20,057 bases of DNA, taken from Candidatus Aminicenantota bacterium. GTDB lineage: Bacteria; Acidobacteriota; Aminicenantia; Aminicenantales; Aminicenantaceae. This document shows positions 7,121-13,806 of this stretch, one piece after another. A program made the position numbers and the translations under genes. Location of the stretch: the NCBI GenBank assembly GCA_030670375.1, contig DAOVBT010000006.1:1-20057 (forward strand), given 5' to 3'. Numbering within the stretch: position 1 is the stretch's first letter; each line of letters starts with the position of its first letter. The notes under the pieces are model-generated. The model had not been told where the DNA came from. It did not search any database and saw only the letters and a program-made list of their open reading frames with translations.

Positions 7121-8107
7121 TTATTTATTTTTGATCGAAGACTCAACAATGTCCCTGACTTCTTGCAGGGTAAAACGGTATCTCCTTCTCAATCGTCCGA
7201 TATTTTCGTTTACGGACATGTTTGCAGGAAGGCCCAATTTGCTCATGATCCTGCGGGCCGGAATGCCCGTTTGTCTTTGGATATCATAAAAACTCATCTG
7301 CCCTGTGATCAGGATGCCCGATTGGTCTTCGGCCAGACGACCCCTGGTCATTTTTTCCTCTTCCTTGTGTTCCCCTTCTGTTTCGTCCTGTTTGGCCTGC
7401 GTGCCGGGAACTTCCGCCAACGATTTCCTTTCTTTTTCCGGACTCATATCTCGATAATCTGGGGCGGATGATATTCGATTTGGTGCGTCCGCTTCTTCGT
7501 TCAAAAGCGCTGTGAGAACATCCCTCACATCGATCAAGGAAAATCCGTGTTTTTTCCTCAGCCTTCCGATGGTTTCCTTTTGGGAAACTTTTGCGGGAAG
7601 CCCTAAGGCTTCGATGATCCTATGGGCAGGAATGTTTGTGGTTTTTTCCAATTCTTCAAGCGTCATCTGCCCGGTTATGGTGATGTAATCCTGGTCATCC
7701 GCTGTTTGGACTGCTTCGTTTTTTCCCCTCCCGATCCCATAGTCTTCGTAGGCGCCGGGATCCTTCGGATGAAACAGCCAGATGGCAAACAGCAAAAAGA
7801 TGGAAACTACGACCGTCGAGATTAAAGCTGGCTTCCACCCTTTTTTAAACAGGTGGTTTGCCCGAGCCTTTATCCACTTCCAGTCCAGCGTGAGATGGAT
7901 GATGATAAGGAGGATAAAGGTTAGGGAAAGATAAAAATGGATATTCCCCCATTGATGCCGGTGGAGGTTCAAGAAATATTTGGTGCTCTCGGGCGCGGTG
8001 GGGCCTTGGGGAATGAAGAGGCCTAACAGAAGCCCGATAAGAACGATGCTGACCAAACAGATAAAAAGAAGGGTGTCCACCAGATACTGCCAGTCCGCTT
8101 TTTTCAT
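7121..8107 (-). CDS. DUF4405-type membrane protein with two copies of a small C-terminal domain
   Basis: A 328-residue protein. Residues 1-115 form three predicted membrane spans (about 9-32, 55-75, 94-112) with histidines at 49, 51, 57 and 71 (LHRHQWGNIHF and IIIHLTLDW), the kind of pattern that coordinates b-type haem in DUF4405/cytochrome b561-like proteins; haem binding is an inference. The cytoplasmic remainder holds two related modules, about 143-202 and 266-324, each starting ITGQM, with NIPAHRI or GIPARRI, LGLPA, IGRLR, and VRD near the end; roughly half of the aligned positions are identical. A charged linker (about 203-260, rich in Glu and Lys) separates them. GGGAG precedes the ATG at 8107. 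It begins 15 bases after a MinD-type gene, suggesting membrane electron transfer coupled to those ferredoxin-containing ATPases. Confidence 0.78.
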   Translation of the reverse strand: MKKADWQYLVDTLLFICLVSIVLIGLLLGLFIPQGPTAPESTKYFLNLHRHQWGNIHFYLSLTFILLIIIHLTLDWKWIKARANHLFKKGWKPALISTVVVSIFLLFAIWLFHPKDPGAYEDYGIGRGKNEAVQTADDQDYITITGQMTLEELEKTTNIPAHRIIEALGLPAKVSQKETIGRLRKKHGFSLIDVRDVLTALLNEEADAPNRISSAPDYRDMSPEKERKSLAEVPGTQAKQDETEGEHKEEEKMTRGRLAEDQSGILITGQMSFYDIQRQTGIPARRIMSKLGLPANMSVNENIGRLRRRYRFTLQEVRDIVESSIKNK

Positions 8108-8122
8108 GAGTTTCTCCCTTTT

Positions 8123-8992
8123 TTACGCAGAATTTTTAAGATTCTCCCAGGAATCCTTTATGGCCCTTGTTGTGGGATTATCGATATATTCAACAAGAGG
8201 TTTGCCCTGTATCATCGACTTGGTGACGGAATCGTCATAGGGAATTTTCCCGACAACAGAAACAGAATTTTTATCGCACCAGTCCTGGATTTGATCGGTG
8301 TTGGTGACATTAAGATCGTACTTGTTGATACAACAGGCAGTTTTGATCCCAAAGTGCGAAGCGACCTGTATGACACGCTTCATATCATGCATACCAGAGG
8401 GAGTCGGCTCTGTGACGACAAGGGTAAGGTCTGCACCGGAAAGGGATGCGATCACAGGACACCCGATGCCCGGGGGGCCATCTATGATGACCCATTCCAT
8501 GCCTGTTTTTTCAGCCAATTCTTTAGCATTTTTTCTAACCTCTGTCACCAGCTTACCGGAATTTTCCTCCCCGATTCCCAGTTTGGCATGAACAAACGGG
8601 CCGTAGGAAGTTCGAGACACATACCATTCCCCTGATTGATTTTTCTCCATCGGGATGGCTTCGGCTGGACAGATCAAGGAACAAATACCGCAACTTTCGC
8701 AGGAAATCCGATCTACCCAAAAATCTCCCGTTTGTGTTTGATGGATGGCATCGAAGCGGCAGACTTCCGCACATTGCCCGCATTCGGTGCATTTTTCCGT
8801 TTCGATCCTGGCTTTGTTCATCCCGAAGAAGGGATGGGTTTCCTGTATTTTAGGGTGAAGGAGAAGATAGAGGTTGGCGGCATCCACATCACAATCGGCC
8901 AAAACTTTGTTCGAAGCTAGCACGGCAAAGCAGGCCGATAGAACAGTCTTTCCTGTTCCGCCTTTTCCGCTCAGGACAACCAGTTGTTTCAT
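8123..8992 (-). CDS. MinD/ParA-superfamily ATPase with inserted 2x[4Fe-4S] ferredoxin domain (second copy)
   Basis: A 289-residue deviant-Walker ATPase. LSGKGGTGKT (residues 8-16) is the P-loop, LADCDVDAAN follows, and WVIIDGPPGIGCP carries the Walker B segment. Between about 60 and 118 a ferredoxin unit is inserted with two full clusters: Cys68-71-74-78 and Cys98-101-104-108. This architecture (MinD superfamily ATPase containing an inserted ferredoxin domain) is widespread in anaerobes and is thought to bind and transfer Fe-S clusters or electrons in an ATP-dependent way; no specific substrate is established. Its start overlaps the stop of the preceding paralogue by four bases (ATGA), so the two subunits are probably made in equal amounts and may act as a heterodimer. 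Confidence 0.9.
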   Translation of the reverse strand: MKQLVVLSGKGGTGKTVLSACFAVLASNKVLADCDVDAANLYLLLHPKIQETHPFFGMNKARIETEKCTECGQCAEVCRFDAIHQTQTGDFWVDRISCESCGICSLICPAEAIPMEKNQSGEWYVSRTSYGPFVHAKLGIGEENSGKLVTEVRKNAKELAEKTGMEWVIIDGPPGIGCPVIASLSGADLTLVVTEPTPSGMHDMKRVIQVASHFGIKTACCINKYDLNVTNTDQIQDWCDKNSVSVVGKIPYDDSVTKSMIQGKPLVEYIDNPTTRAIKDSWENLKNSA

Positions 8993-9831
8993 TGGATAAG
9001 CCTTTGAGCCTGATTAAAAAGGTTTATAAACTTTTCCTTGTAGGAAGGCTGGGTGGCGATGATGGTTTGTCCTTCCGAATAGGCCACGGCAATGTTGCGA
9101 TCTATCGGGATTGTCATCAAAACAGGCACTTTTTCCTCATGGCAGTAGTCCCAAATCACCCGGTCTTCACCATCAGAACGGTTGATAACCACCCCGATTG
9201 GGATGCCCAGTTCCTTCAGGGTTTTGACAGCCAGGTTTAGATCGTTAAGCCCGAATGGCGTGGGTTCTGTTACAAGAAGAGATATATCACTTCCCTTGAC
9301 AGATTCCACAACGGGACAGGATGTTCCTGCGGGTGCATCTATGATAACCACGTGGTCGGGCTTTATCATTGTCTTTACCGCTCTTATGAGCGGCGGAGAC
9401 ATGGCCTGGCCGATGTCGAGTTTTCCATGAGCAAACAGGATTCCATCGGCTGTGCCGGATTCGGCGATCCCGATCCTGTGTCCTTTCTCTTGGATGGCTT
9501 CTTCCGGACATAACAGCTGGCACCCCCCGCATCCGTGGCAGAGTTCTGGGAAGACAAGCACGGTATCTTTGAGAACAGCTAAGGCATTGTAAGCACAGAC
9601 TTCGGCACATTTTCCGCAGTAATTGCACCGGTCTTCCAGGATTTCGGGGATCGGGATATGGACGGTTCGGCTGTCCTCGAAACGAGGTTTGAGAAAAAAA
9701 TGGGCATTGGGTTCTTCCACGTCACAATCTAAAAATTGGATCGGGAAAGAATCTTTCAGAGCAAGAGCGAGGTTGACAGCAACCGTGGTTTTTCCTGTCC
9801 CTCCTTTCCCGCTTGCGATGGATAAAATCAT
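8989..9831 (-). CDS. MinD/ParA-superfamily ATPase with inserted 2x[4Fe-4S] ferredoxin domain (first copy)
   Basis: A 280-residue paralogue of the gene that follows it. The P-loop is ASGKGGTGKTT (6-16), FLDCDVEEPNAH gives the second nucleotide-contact segment, and VVIIDAPAGTSCPV the Walker B region. Inserted ferredoxin cysteines are 69-72-75-79 and 98-101-104-108. I place the start at the ATG at 9831 because the family begins with M-x-(I/L)-x-(I/V)-x-SGKGG. The frame is open for 73 codons further upstream, but that stretch overlaps, in another frame, recognisable remnants of two other genes, and its composition is unlike any MinD leader. A clear ribosome binding site is missing (only GGGAAA about 14 bases upstream), perhaps because the upstream region has been rearranged. 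Confidence 0.88.
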   Translation of the reverse strand: MILSIASGKGGTGKTTVAVNLALALKDSFPIQFLDCDVEEPNAHFFLKPRFEDSRTVHIPIPEILEDRCNYCGKCAEVCAYNALAVLKDTVLVFPELCHGCGGCQLLCPEEAIQEKGHRIGIAESGTADGILFAHGKLDIGQAMSPPLIRAVKTMIKPDHVVIIDAPAGTSCPVVESVKGSDISLLVTEPTPFGLNDLNLAVKTLKELGIPIGVVINRSDGEDRVIWDYCHEEKVPVLMTIPIDRNIAVAYSEGQTIIATQPSYKEKFINLFNQAQRLIQ

Positions 9832-9838
9832 CGGATGA

Positions 9839-9934
9839 TTATCTTTTTCCCGACACCCAGTTTGAGATATTTTTCCCGAAGGTTTGGGCAAAAAGTTTTT
9901 GGGCGTTCTCTCCTGTGCAGTGACAGGGGCCGGC
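9839..9934 (-). pseudogene. C-terminal remnant of an MBL-fold metallo-hydrolase
   Basis: The minus strand just ahead of the first MinD gene encodes AGPCHCTGENAQKLF followed by AQTFGKNISNWVSGKR and a stop at 9839. The PCHCTG-x-x-A-x-x-x-F pattern followed by an FG...VG-like end is the C-terminus of the MBL-fold hydrolases related to beta-ribofuranosylaminobenzene-phosphate synthase-like proteins. Nothing upstream in this frame continues the protein: six bases ahead is the stop of the FmdB-type remnant. At least 200 residues of a normal protein, including all the zinc-binding HxHxDH part, are missing. Best explained by an internal deletion. Confidence 0.6.
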
Positions 9935-10070
9935 CTAATCTCTTTGGCATGATTTGTCATCGGAACAGGGCGGTGTGTCGCATCTTTCCTGTCGCCCGCA
10001 GCAGGTCGATCCTTGTGCGGAGAGGTCTTTGGATGCCACAATCCTGACATTTGTATTCGTAAATGGGCAT
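9935..10070 (-). pseudogene. FmdB-type zinc-ribbon gene with internal deletion and frameshift
   Basis: The frame starting at ATG 10070 reads MPIYEYKCQDCG, the signature opening of FmdB-family putative regulators, but then runs out of family resemblance and stops near 9958. In the frame shifted by one base the sequence continues ASKDLSAQGS, TCCGRQERC, DTPPCSDDKSCQRD and stops at 9935, which is the cysteine-rich tail seen in longer FmdB-type proteins. The join falls around 10035. The middle of the protein, with the second CxxC knuckle, is absent, so a deletion of some 75-100 bases plus a frame change is the simplest reading. A stand-alone 38-residue product from the first frame is possible but would have only one CxxC. 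Confidence 0.6.
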
Positions 10071-10077
10071 GGGGGCT

Positions 10078-10260
10078 TCACTCTCGAGTCATCTTCTGAC
10101 CACACTGGGGGCATGATATTTTATTGCAGGGCATTCCCTGCCTGTGAGGAACGCGTTTTCCACAGGACGGGCAGATGCATGTGCCTCCCAGGCCTGCACC
10201 CTGGCCGCCCATTCGGCCACGCCCTCCACCTCTTCCTTGACCTTGTCCTCCACCTTGCAT
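10078..10260 (-). CDS. Small Gly-rich zinc-ribbon protein
   Basis: A 60-residue protein in two parts: a Gly/Gln/Arg-rich leader (residues 1-27) and a compact ribbon with cysteines 28, 30, 33, 45, 50 and 53 in CICPSCGKRVPHRQG, MPCNKISCPQCGQKM. The two CPxCG knuckles suggest zinc or a rubredoxin-like iron site. AAGGAGG 5 bases ahead of the ATG at 10260 is a strong ribosome binding site. Proteins of this type commonly accompany NifX and MinD-ferredoxin genes in anaerobes. The Gly-rich leader recalls DUF5320 proteins such as the one at 12883. It starts 28 bases after the CGGC gene and ends 7 bases before the fmdB remnant. Function unknown. Confidence 0.75.
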   Translation of the reverse strand: MQGGGQGQGRGGGRGRMGGQGAGLGGTCICPSCGKRVPHRQGMPCNKISCPQCGQKMTRE

Positions 10261-10288
10261 GTTGACCTCCTTTTTTAGCCTGGATTAT

Positions 10289-10747
10289 TTATAAATATCC
10301 AGGTTGGTTGTAAGATTTCATTATTTCCTTGTCTTCTTTCATTAACTTGCCCGCAATCTCTTCCATTTTTGTATTCTTCCAGAATGATAGATTTTCATGT
10401 GCCTCAAGATATTTAAGCGGGATTGGGTGTGTTCCGATTACCACAGGAATTTTAAAATGATTCTCTATGAATTCCTTAAAATGGCGAATACGGGGGCATG
10501 GAGGATAACCCACAACCAGTCCCGTGGCGAGGTGGATGACCTCTGCTCCGTTATTTTTCATCTCCTCAGGGACATACTCGATATTGCCCCCGGGACATCC
10601 TCCACAGTAGGAGAAACCCACAACCTCCACCTGTTCTTTTTTTGAATAAACGGAAAAGCCGCCTACTCTTTCCCTGAGAGCACGAAAACATTTCCCTCCT
10701 CCGCAGTCTTGATAGCGGCCGCATATGATGATCCCTATTTTTTTCAT
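10289..10747 (-). CDS. CGGC-domain protein (probable metal binding)
   Basis: A 152-residue protein of the CGGC domain family, named for the motif seen here as SYCGGCPGGN (Cys48, Cys51). Other conserved cysteines are Cys9 in IIICGRYQDC, Cys15 and Cys20 in CGGGKCFRAL, and Cys84 in YPPCPR. GTHPIPLKY provides a histidine. The family is suspected to bind zinc or another metal but has no demonstrated activity. I use the ATG at 10747, with GAGGAG spaced 6 bases; the frame extends 38 codons upstream only by running over the end of the Mrp gene. It lies 10 bases after that gene, so it is part of the same transcript. A role as metal chaperone or sensor for the Fe-S carriers is an inference. Confidence 0.83.
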   Translation of the reverse strand: MKKIGIIICGRYQDCGGGKCFRALRERVGGFSVYSKKEQVEVVGFSYCGGCPGGNIEYVPEEMKNNGAEVIHLATGLVVGYPPCPRIRHFKEFIENHFKIPVVIGTHPIPLKYLEAHENLSFWKNTKMEEIAGKLMKEDKEIMKSYNQPGYL

Positions 10748-10757
10748 CGCAAACTCC

Positions 10758-11585
10758 TCACGAAAACTGGGAATTGATCTTGATGATATTGTCGACGACT
10801 TCCATGAACGCTTTGGAGGCTTCTGAATCTGGTTGGGTGTCGATGAATGCCTTCCCTTCATCTCCTAAGGAAACGATCTGGGGATCGAGCGGTATCTTGC
10901 CCAAAAAAGGCACCCCTAATTCTTGGGCGGCCTTTTGTCCTCCGCCTTCTTTGAATATGTTTACCGTTTTTCCACAATGGGGGCATGTCATTCCGCTCAT
11001 GTTTTCGACGATTCCCAGAATATTCAGATTAAGCTTTTGGGCAAAGGCCACCGCTTTCCTGGAATCCAGCAGGGAAACTTCCTGGGGTGTAGTAACAACC
11101 ACAGCCCCTGTTGCAGGGATGAGTTGAGCCACGGATAAGGGCTCATCGCCGGTTCCCGGGGGAGAATCGATCACAAGCCAATCCAAATCCTCCCATTTGA
11201 CATCTCCCAGGAATTGTTGGATGGCTTTCATTTTCATCGGGCCGCGCCAAATGACGGGAAGATCCGGGTCTTGGAGCAAAAAAGACATGGAAACCAGCTT
11301 CAGGTTTTTTCTCACTTGAACAGGCTTTATTCCTGCCCCAGAGACGTCTAATCTCTGGTCCTCGACGCCGAGCATTTTCGGGAGGTTAGGGCCGTGGATA
11401 TCGACATCCAAAAGGCCCACCTTCATGCCTTTGTTGGAAAACGCCATTGCGAGATTTGCCGCCACGGTGCTTTTCCCGACTCCCCCTTTGCCGCTGAAAA
11501 CGAGAACCCGGTTTTTTATCCTCGATAGATTTACAGAGATTTTGATTTCTTCTTCTTGGAGATTTTTTTCTCCTTTTGTTATCAT
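10758..11585 (-). CDS. Mrp/NBP35/ApbC-family Fe-S cluster carrier ATPase
   Basis: A 275-residue P-loop ATPase of the Mrp/NBP35 group, which bind a [4Fe-4S] cluster at a dimer interface and hand it to target proteins in the cytoplasm. Visible are the deviant Walker A FSGKGGVGKST (30-40), GLLDVDIHGPNLPKMLG (57-73), VIWRGPMKMKAIQQFL, VIDSPPGTGDEPLS (138-151), and the cluster-binding CPHC at 201-204 in NMSGMTCPHCGKTVNIF. The bacterial N-terminal DUF59 domain is absent, as is usual for short anaerobe versions. The ATG shares one base with the stop of the NifX gene upstream (TGATG), implying coupling. apbC or mrp would be reasonable symbols, but orthology is not certain. Confidence 0.92.
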   Translation of the reverse strand: MITKGEKNLQEEEIKISVNLSRIKNRVLVFSGKGGVGKSTVAANLAMAFSNKGMKVGLLDVDIHGPNLPKMLGVEDQRLDVSGAGIKPVQVRKNLKLVSMSFLLQDPDLPVIWRGPMKMKAIQQFLGDVKWEDLDWLVIDSPPGTGDEPLSVAQLIPATGAVVVTTPQEVSLLDSRKAVAFAQKLNLNILGIVENMSGMTCPHCGKTVNIFKEGGGQKAAQELGVPFLGKIPLDPQIVSLGDEGKAFIDTQPDSEASKAFMEVVDNIIKINSQFS

Positions 11586-12301
11586 CAGTCTTTCTCGCTT
11601 TTGAGTCGTTCGAGGATATCTTCGATTTTTCCCACGGCTCCTTCTATCAGATGGACATTGGCAGATTCCAGAATACTTCGAGCGTTAGGGCCGACCTGAC
11701 CGGTGACAATCATGCTGACGTCCTTGTTCAATATGAGCTGAGCTGTTTGGATGCCCGCTCCTTGGGCAGCGTCCCTGTTTGGGTTTTCGACCACTTCTAG
11801 TTCGGATGTTTCTGTGTCGACAATCAGGAAATATAAAGCCCTTCCGAATTTGGGGTCCAATTCTGCGCCTAAATCTTTTCCGGAGGACGTGAAACAAATC
11901 TTTCCTGTTGGCGCCTCTGATCGAGAAACGCCGAGCTGATGGCCGGTCTCCCCATGGTGGCTTATGCCGTGGCCATGGTCACAGAGATCCTCGCCTGATT
12001 CCAGCTCCTGGTTGATGATTTTTTTGATGACCTCTTCGATGGAGCCTTGGACGCCGATAATGGTTTCGATGTTTTTTTGGGAAAAAAGGGCCTGAGCGCG
12101 GGGTCCCATGCCTCCAGCAATAATGCAGCTAACGCCCATTTCAGAAAGATATTGAGGCAGGAATCCGGGTTGATGGCCTGGATTGGGAATTTCCTCCTGT
12201 TTTTGTATCTGGGCTTCTTTTATCTCCAATATCGTGTAGGAGGGACATCGGCCGAAGTGGGCGGAGACTTGCCCCTGATCTGTAGAGATGGCTATTTTCA
12301 T
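11585..12301 (-). CDS. Tandem NifX/NafY-type (dinitrogenase iron-molybdenum cofactor) domain protein
   Basis: A 238-residue protein with two copies of the small alpha/beta domain found in NifX, NafY and the C-terminus of NifB, which hold Fe-S or FeMo-co precursors. Copy 1 covers about 1-100 (MKIAISTDQGQVSAHFGRC, IIAGGMGPRAQALF), copy 2 about 134-235 (KICFTSSGKDLGAELDPKFGR, MIVTGQVGPNARSILESANV). A linker rich in His (107-121, DHGHGISHHGETGH) joins them and could bind metal. No nitrogenase genes are present, so it more likely serves general Fe-S or another metal cofactor. AAGGAG lies 7 bases ahead of the ATG. It is preceded by another NifX-type gene (gap 39) and is coupled to the Mrp gene. Confidence 0.88.
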   Translation of the reverse strand: MKIAISTDQGQVSAHFGRCPSYTILEIKEAQIQKQEEIPNPGHQPGFLPQYLSEMGVSCIIAGGMGPRAQALFSQKNIETIIGVQGSIEEVIKKIINQELESGEDLCDHGHGISHHGETGHQLGVSRSEAPTGKICFTSSGKDLGAELDPKFGRALYFLIVDTETSELEVVENPNRDAAQGAGIQTAQLILNKDVSMIVTGQVGPNARSILESANVHLIEGAVGKIEDILERLKSEKD

Positions 12302-12340
12302 GTAAAACTCCTTGTGTGATTAGAATTCCTGGATTTGTGG

Positions 12341-12886
12341 CTAAGCTTTTTTACTTGCCAGCTTGTCAATCCTTTGTGTGAGATGATCCAATTCTTGTTT
12401 GAGAAATTCAGCCCTATTTTTGAGGTCTTCGATTCCTTGCTCCTCTCCCACACCTCTGCCACGTCCCATTCCCCCGCCAGAACCAGGTTTCGGCCCCGGT
12501 TCTGGCGGTAGGGCATTCCCGATTCCCATGCCGTGATGGGCGGAAACATTGGGTTCTGAAGCGTATTGGAGCTTTCCTTCTGCGTACTTTTGAGCGGCTT
12601 CTTTTACGGTGCCTGTCACTCCGATAAAGACTTCAACTCCTGCAGCCTCAAGGGTCTGGAAAGCATTCGGTCCACAACTGCCCGTGAGGAGCGCCTGGAC
12701 TCCTTTGTTGGCTACCAGTTGCGCAGCTTGGATGCCGGCGCCGCTGGGAGAGGAAAGATTGGGGTTTTTGATCGCCTCAAACTCCATAGTGGTGGGATCA
12801 AGAAAGATAAAATAAGGACTTCGTCCAAACCGAGGATCTACGGAACTGTTCAACTCTGGTTCTGAAGCGGATAACGCGATTTTCAT
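12341..12886 (-). CDS. NifX-type domain fused to a DUF5320-like coiled-coil tail
   Basis: A 181-residue protein. Residues 1-105 are one NifX/NafY-type domain (MKIALSASEPELNSSVDPRFGRSPYF, ALLTGSCGPNAFQTLEAAGV), most similar by eye to the second domain of the neighbouring tandem protein. A Pro/Gly-rich hinge (126-147, PPEPGPKPGSGGGMGRGRG) leads to a charged helical segment (151-181) with coiled-coil spacing. The Gly-rich hinge plus helix resembles the C-terminal half of the DUF5320 protein encoded just upstream, suggesting a shared oligomerisation element or a gene fusion. Its ATG overlaps the DUF5320 stop by four bases (ATGA), so the two should be produced together. Possible metal-cluster carrier; no target known. 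Confidence 0.85.
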   Translation of the reverse strand: MKIALSASEPELNSSVDPRFGRSPYFIFLDPTTMEFEAIKNPNLSSPSGAGIQAAQLVANKGVQALLTGSCGPNAFQTLEAAGVEVFIGVTGTVKEAAQKYAEGKLQYASEPNVSAHHGMGIGNALPPEPGPKPGSGGGMGRGRGVGEEQGIEDLKNRAEFLKQELDHLTQRIDKLASKKA

Positions 12887-13278
12887 TTTTTTGCTTTCTC
12901 CTGTTTTTGCAGTTCTTCCAGTCGTTTGCTGATCTGGGTGATTTCCTCTTCTAGGACACGCACCTCTTCTTGGAGGAACTGTTTTTCCTCCTCCTTAGTT
13001 TGCGTGATGGGCCCAAATTCTGGAAATTCCGTCCCGTAGCTAGGTCCATAAGCCGACATCGGGGGATAGGCCATGAATGGGCTGTAACCGCCTCTTCTCC
13101 ATCCGCGGCCCCTGCCGAGGCCCATGCCTCTGCCGAATCCTCCTCCAAAACCACGCCCAAAGCCCAATCCTGGGCCCGGATACATGAATCCCGGGTTGGG
13201 GTAACCGGCACAATAACCTCTAGCTCTTCCTGTCCTCGAGCCGGCACCCATCGGTCCTGTTCTGTCTCCTCTTGGCAT
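12883..13278 (-). CDS. DUF5320-family Gly-rich protein with C-terminal coiled coil
   Basis: A 131-residue protein beginning MPRGDRTGPMGAGSRTGRARG, the recognisable DUF5320 opening. A Gly/Arg/Tyr-rich low-complexity stretch (about 27-65, repeated GFGRG units) follows, then a Pro/Tyr segment, and a charged coiled coil at about 94-131 (EEEKQFLQEEVRVLEEEI, KRLEELQKQ). The start is the ATG at 13278, 8 bases after AGGAGG; the in-frame GTG at 13287 overlaps that ribosome binding site. DUF5320 genes typically sit with NifX and MinD-ferredoxin genes in anaerobes, exactly as here, but their role is unknown. It is the first gene after fur and probably reads from both the fur promoter and a second one at 13334-13362. 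Confidence 0.83.
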   Translation of the reverse strand: MPRGDRTGPMGAGSRTGRARGYCAGYPNPGFMYPGPGLGFGRGFGGGFGRGMGLGRGRGWRRGGYSPFMAYPPMSAYGPSYGTEFPEFGPITQTKEEEKQFLQEEVRVLEEEITQISKRLEELQKQEKAKK

Positions 13279-13295
13279 CTTATTCACCTCCTTTC

Positions 13296-13336
13296 TACAC
13301 CTGAATTATTAATGGTTCGTCAGTAACCCAGGTGTA
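13296..13336. promoter_or_regulatory. 8-bp inverted repeat overlapping the putative DUF5320 operon promoter
   Basis: TACACCTG (13296-13303) and CAGGTGTA (13329-13336) are perfect inverted copies whose centres are 33 bases apart, about three helical turns. Next to the right arm, GGTT (13314-13317) and AACC (13325-13328) can extend the hairpin in RNA. The right arm overlaps the -10 and the left arm abuts the ribosome binding site, so it could be an operator or a leader hairpin controlling translation. No T run follows, so a terminator is unlikely. Confidence 0.4.
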
Positions 13337-13362
13337 TTAAAATTTATTGGCATTTTTCACAA
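13334..13362 (-). promoter_or_regulatory. Putative internal promoter for the DUF5320-NifX-Mrp operon
   Basis: On the minus strand TTGTGA (13357-13362, within the last codons of fur) and TAATAC (13334-13339) are 17 bases apart. Transcription would start about 50 bases ahead of the DUF5320 ATG. Confidence 0.4.
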
Positions 13363-13790
13363 AGTCCATAAAATTCGATGTTGTGTCCTAAAACCTTAAA
13401 ATTATATTTTTGGGAGAGATGTTTTTCTGTTTTGTGGACCAGTTCCAGCTCGTCCTCGAGAAAATCGCTGTAATCGATAATTTTTCCGCACTTGGAACAG
13501 ATGACATGATGATGGTGTCCTTTTTTATCCTCATGCTGGAATTCGTAACGGCTCTGCCCGTCACCGATCGTGAATTTATTGATGAGGCCCATCTTGACAA
13601 GCAGATCCAGGGTCCGGTAAATCGTCGTTAATCCGATACCGGGGGACAATCTGTAAAGGATGGCATAAATTTCTTTGGCGCTCATGTGCTTGGATGTTCG
13701 GCTTAGAAGATCCAGGATAGATTCTCGGGGGGCAGTCCAACGTTCAAAATAACGCTGATGCCTGTGTCTCCATTTACGCGGTCCTGGCAT
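13344..13790 (-). CDS. Fur-family metal-responsive transcriptional regulator
   Basis: A 148-residue Fur/PerR-family repressor. The N-terminal winged helix covers about 20-85 (WTAPRESILDLLSRTSKHMSAKEIYAIL, then GLTTIYRTLDLLVKMGLI as recognition helix). The metal/dimer domain carries HHHH (92-95), the structural-zinc pair Cys98-Cys101 in ICSKCGKIIDYSD, His136, and a second pair Cys144-Cys147 at the very C-terminus. Asp106 stands where E. coli-type Fur has Glu and PerR has Asp, so a PerR-like peroxide sensor cannot be excluded. A Fur-box-like site overlaps its own promoter, indicating autoregulation, and the same strand continues into the Fe-S/NifX genes only 65 bases later, so it is a good candidate for their regulator. 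Confidence 0.9.
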   Translation of the reverse strand: MPGPRKWRHRHQRYFERWTAPRESILDLLSRTSKHMSAKEIYAILYRLSPGIGLTTIYRTLDLLVKMGLINKFTIGDGQSRYEFQHEDKKGHHHHVICSKCGKIIDYSDFLEDELELVHKTEKHLSQKYNFKVLGHNIEFYGLCEKCQ

Positions 13791-13806
13791 TTTGTTGTTC
13801 CTTATT

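Noticed and set aside
9832..10050. 73-residue N-terminal extension of the first MinD-type ATPase
   Set aside because: The family starts at M-x-(I/L)-x-(I/V)-x-SGKGG, the extension has no resemblance to it, and the same bases in another frame carry FmdB-like and MBL-like sequence.
10748..10861. 38-residue N-terminal extension of the CGGC protein
   Set aside because: It lies over the end of the Mrp gene in another frame; the ATG at 10747 has a strong ribosome binding site and a family-typical start.
11585..13278. Nitrogenase accessory locus
   Set aside because: The NifX-type domains alone suggest it, but there is no nifH, nifD, nifK, nifE, nifN or nifB in the window, and such domains are common in anaerobes that do not fix nitrogen.
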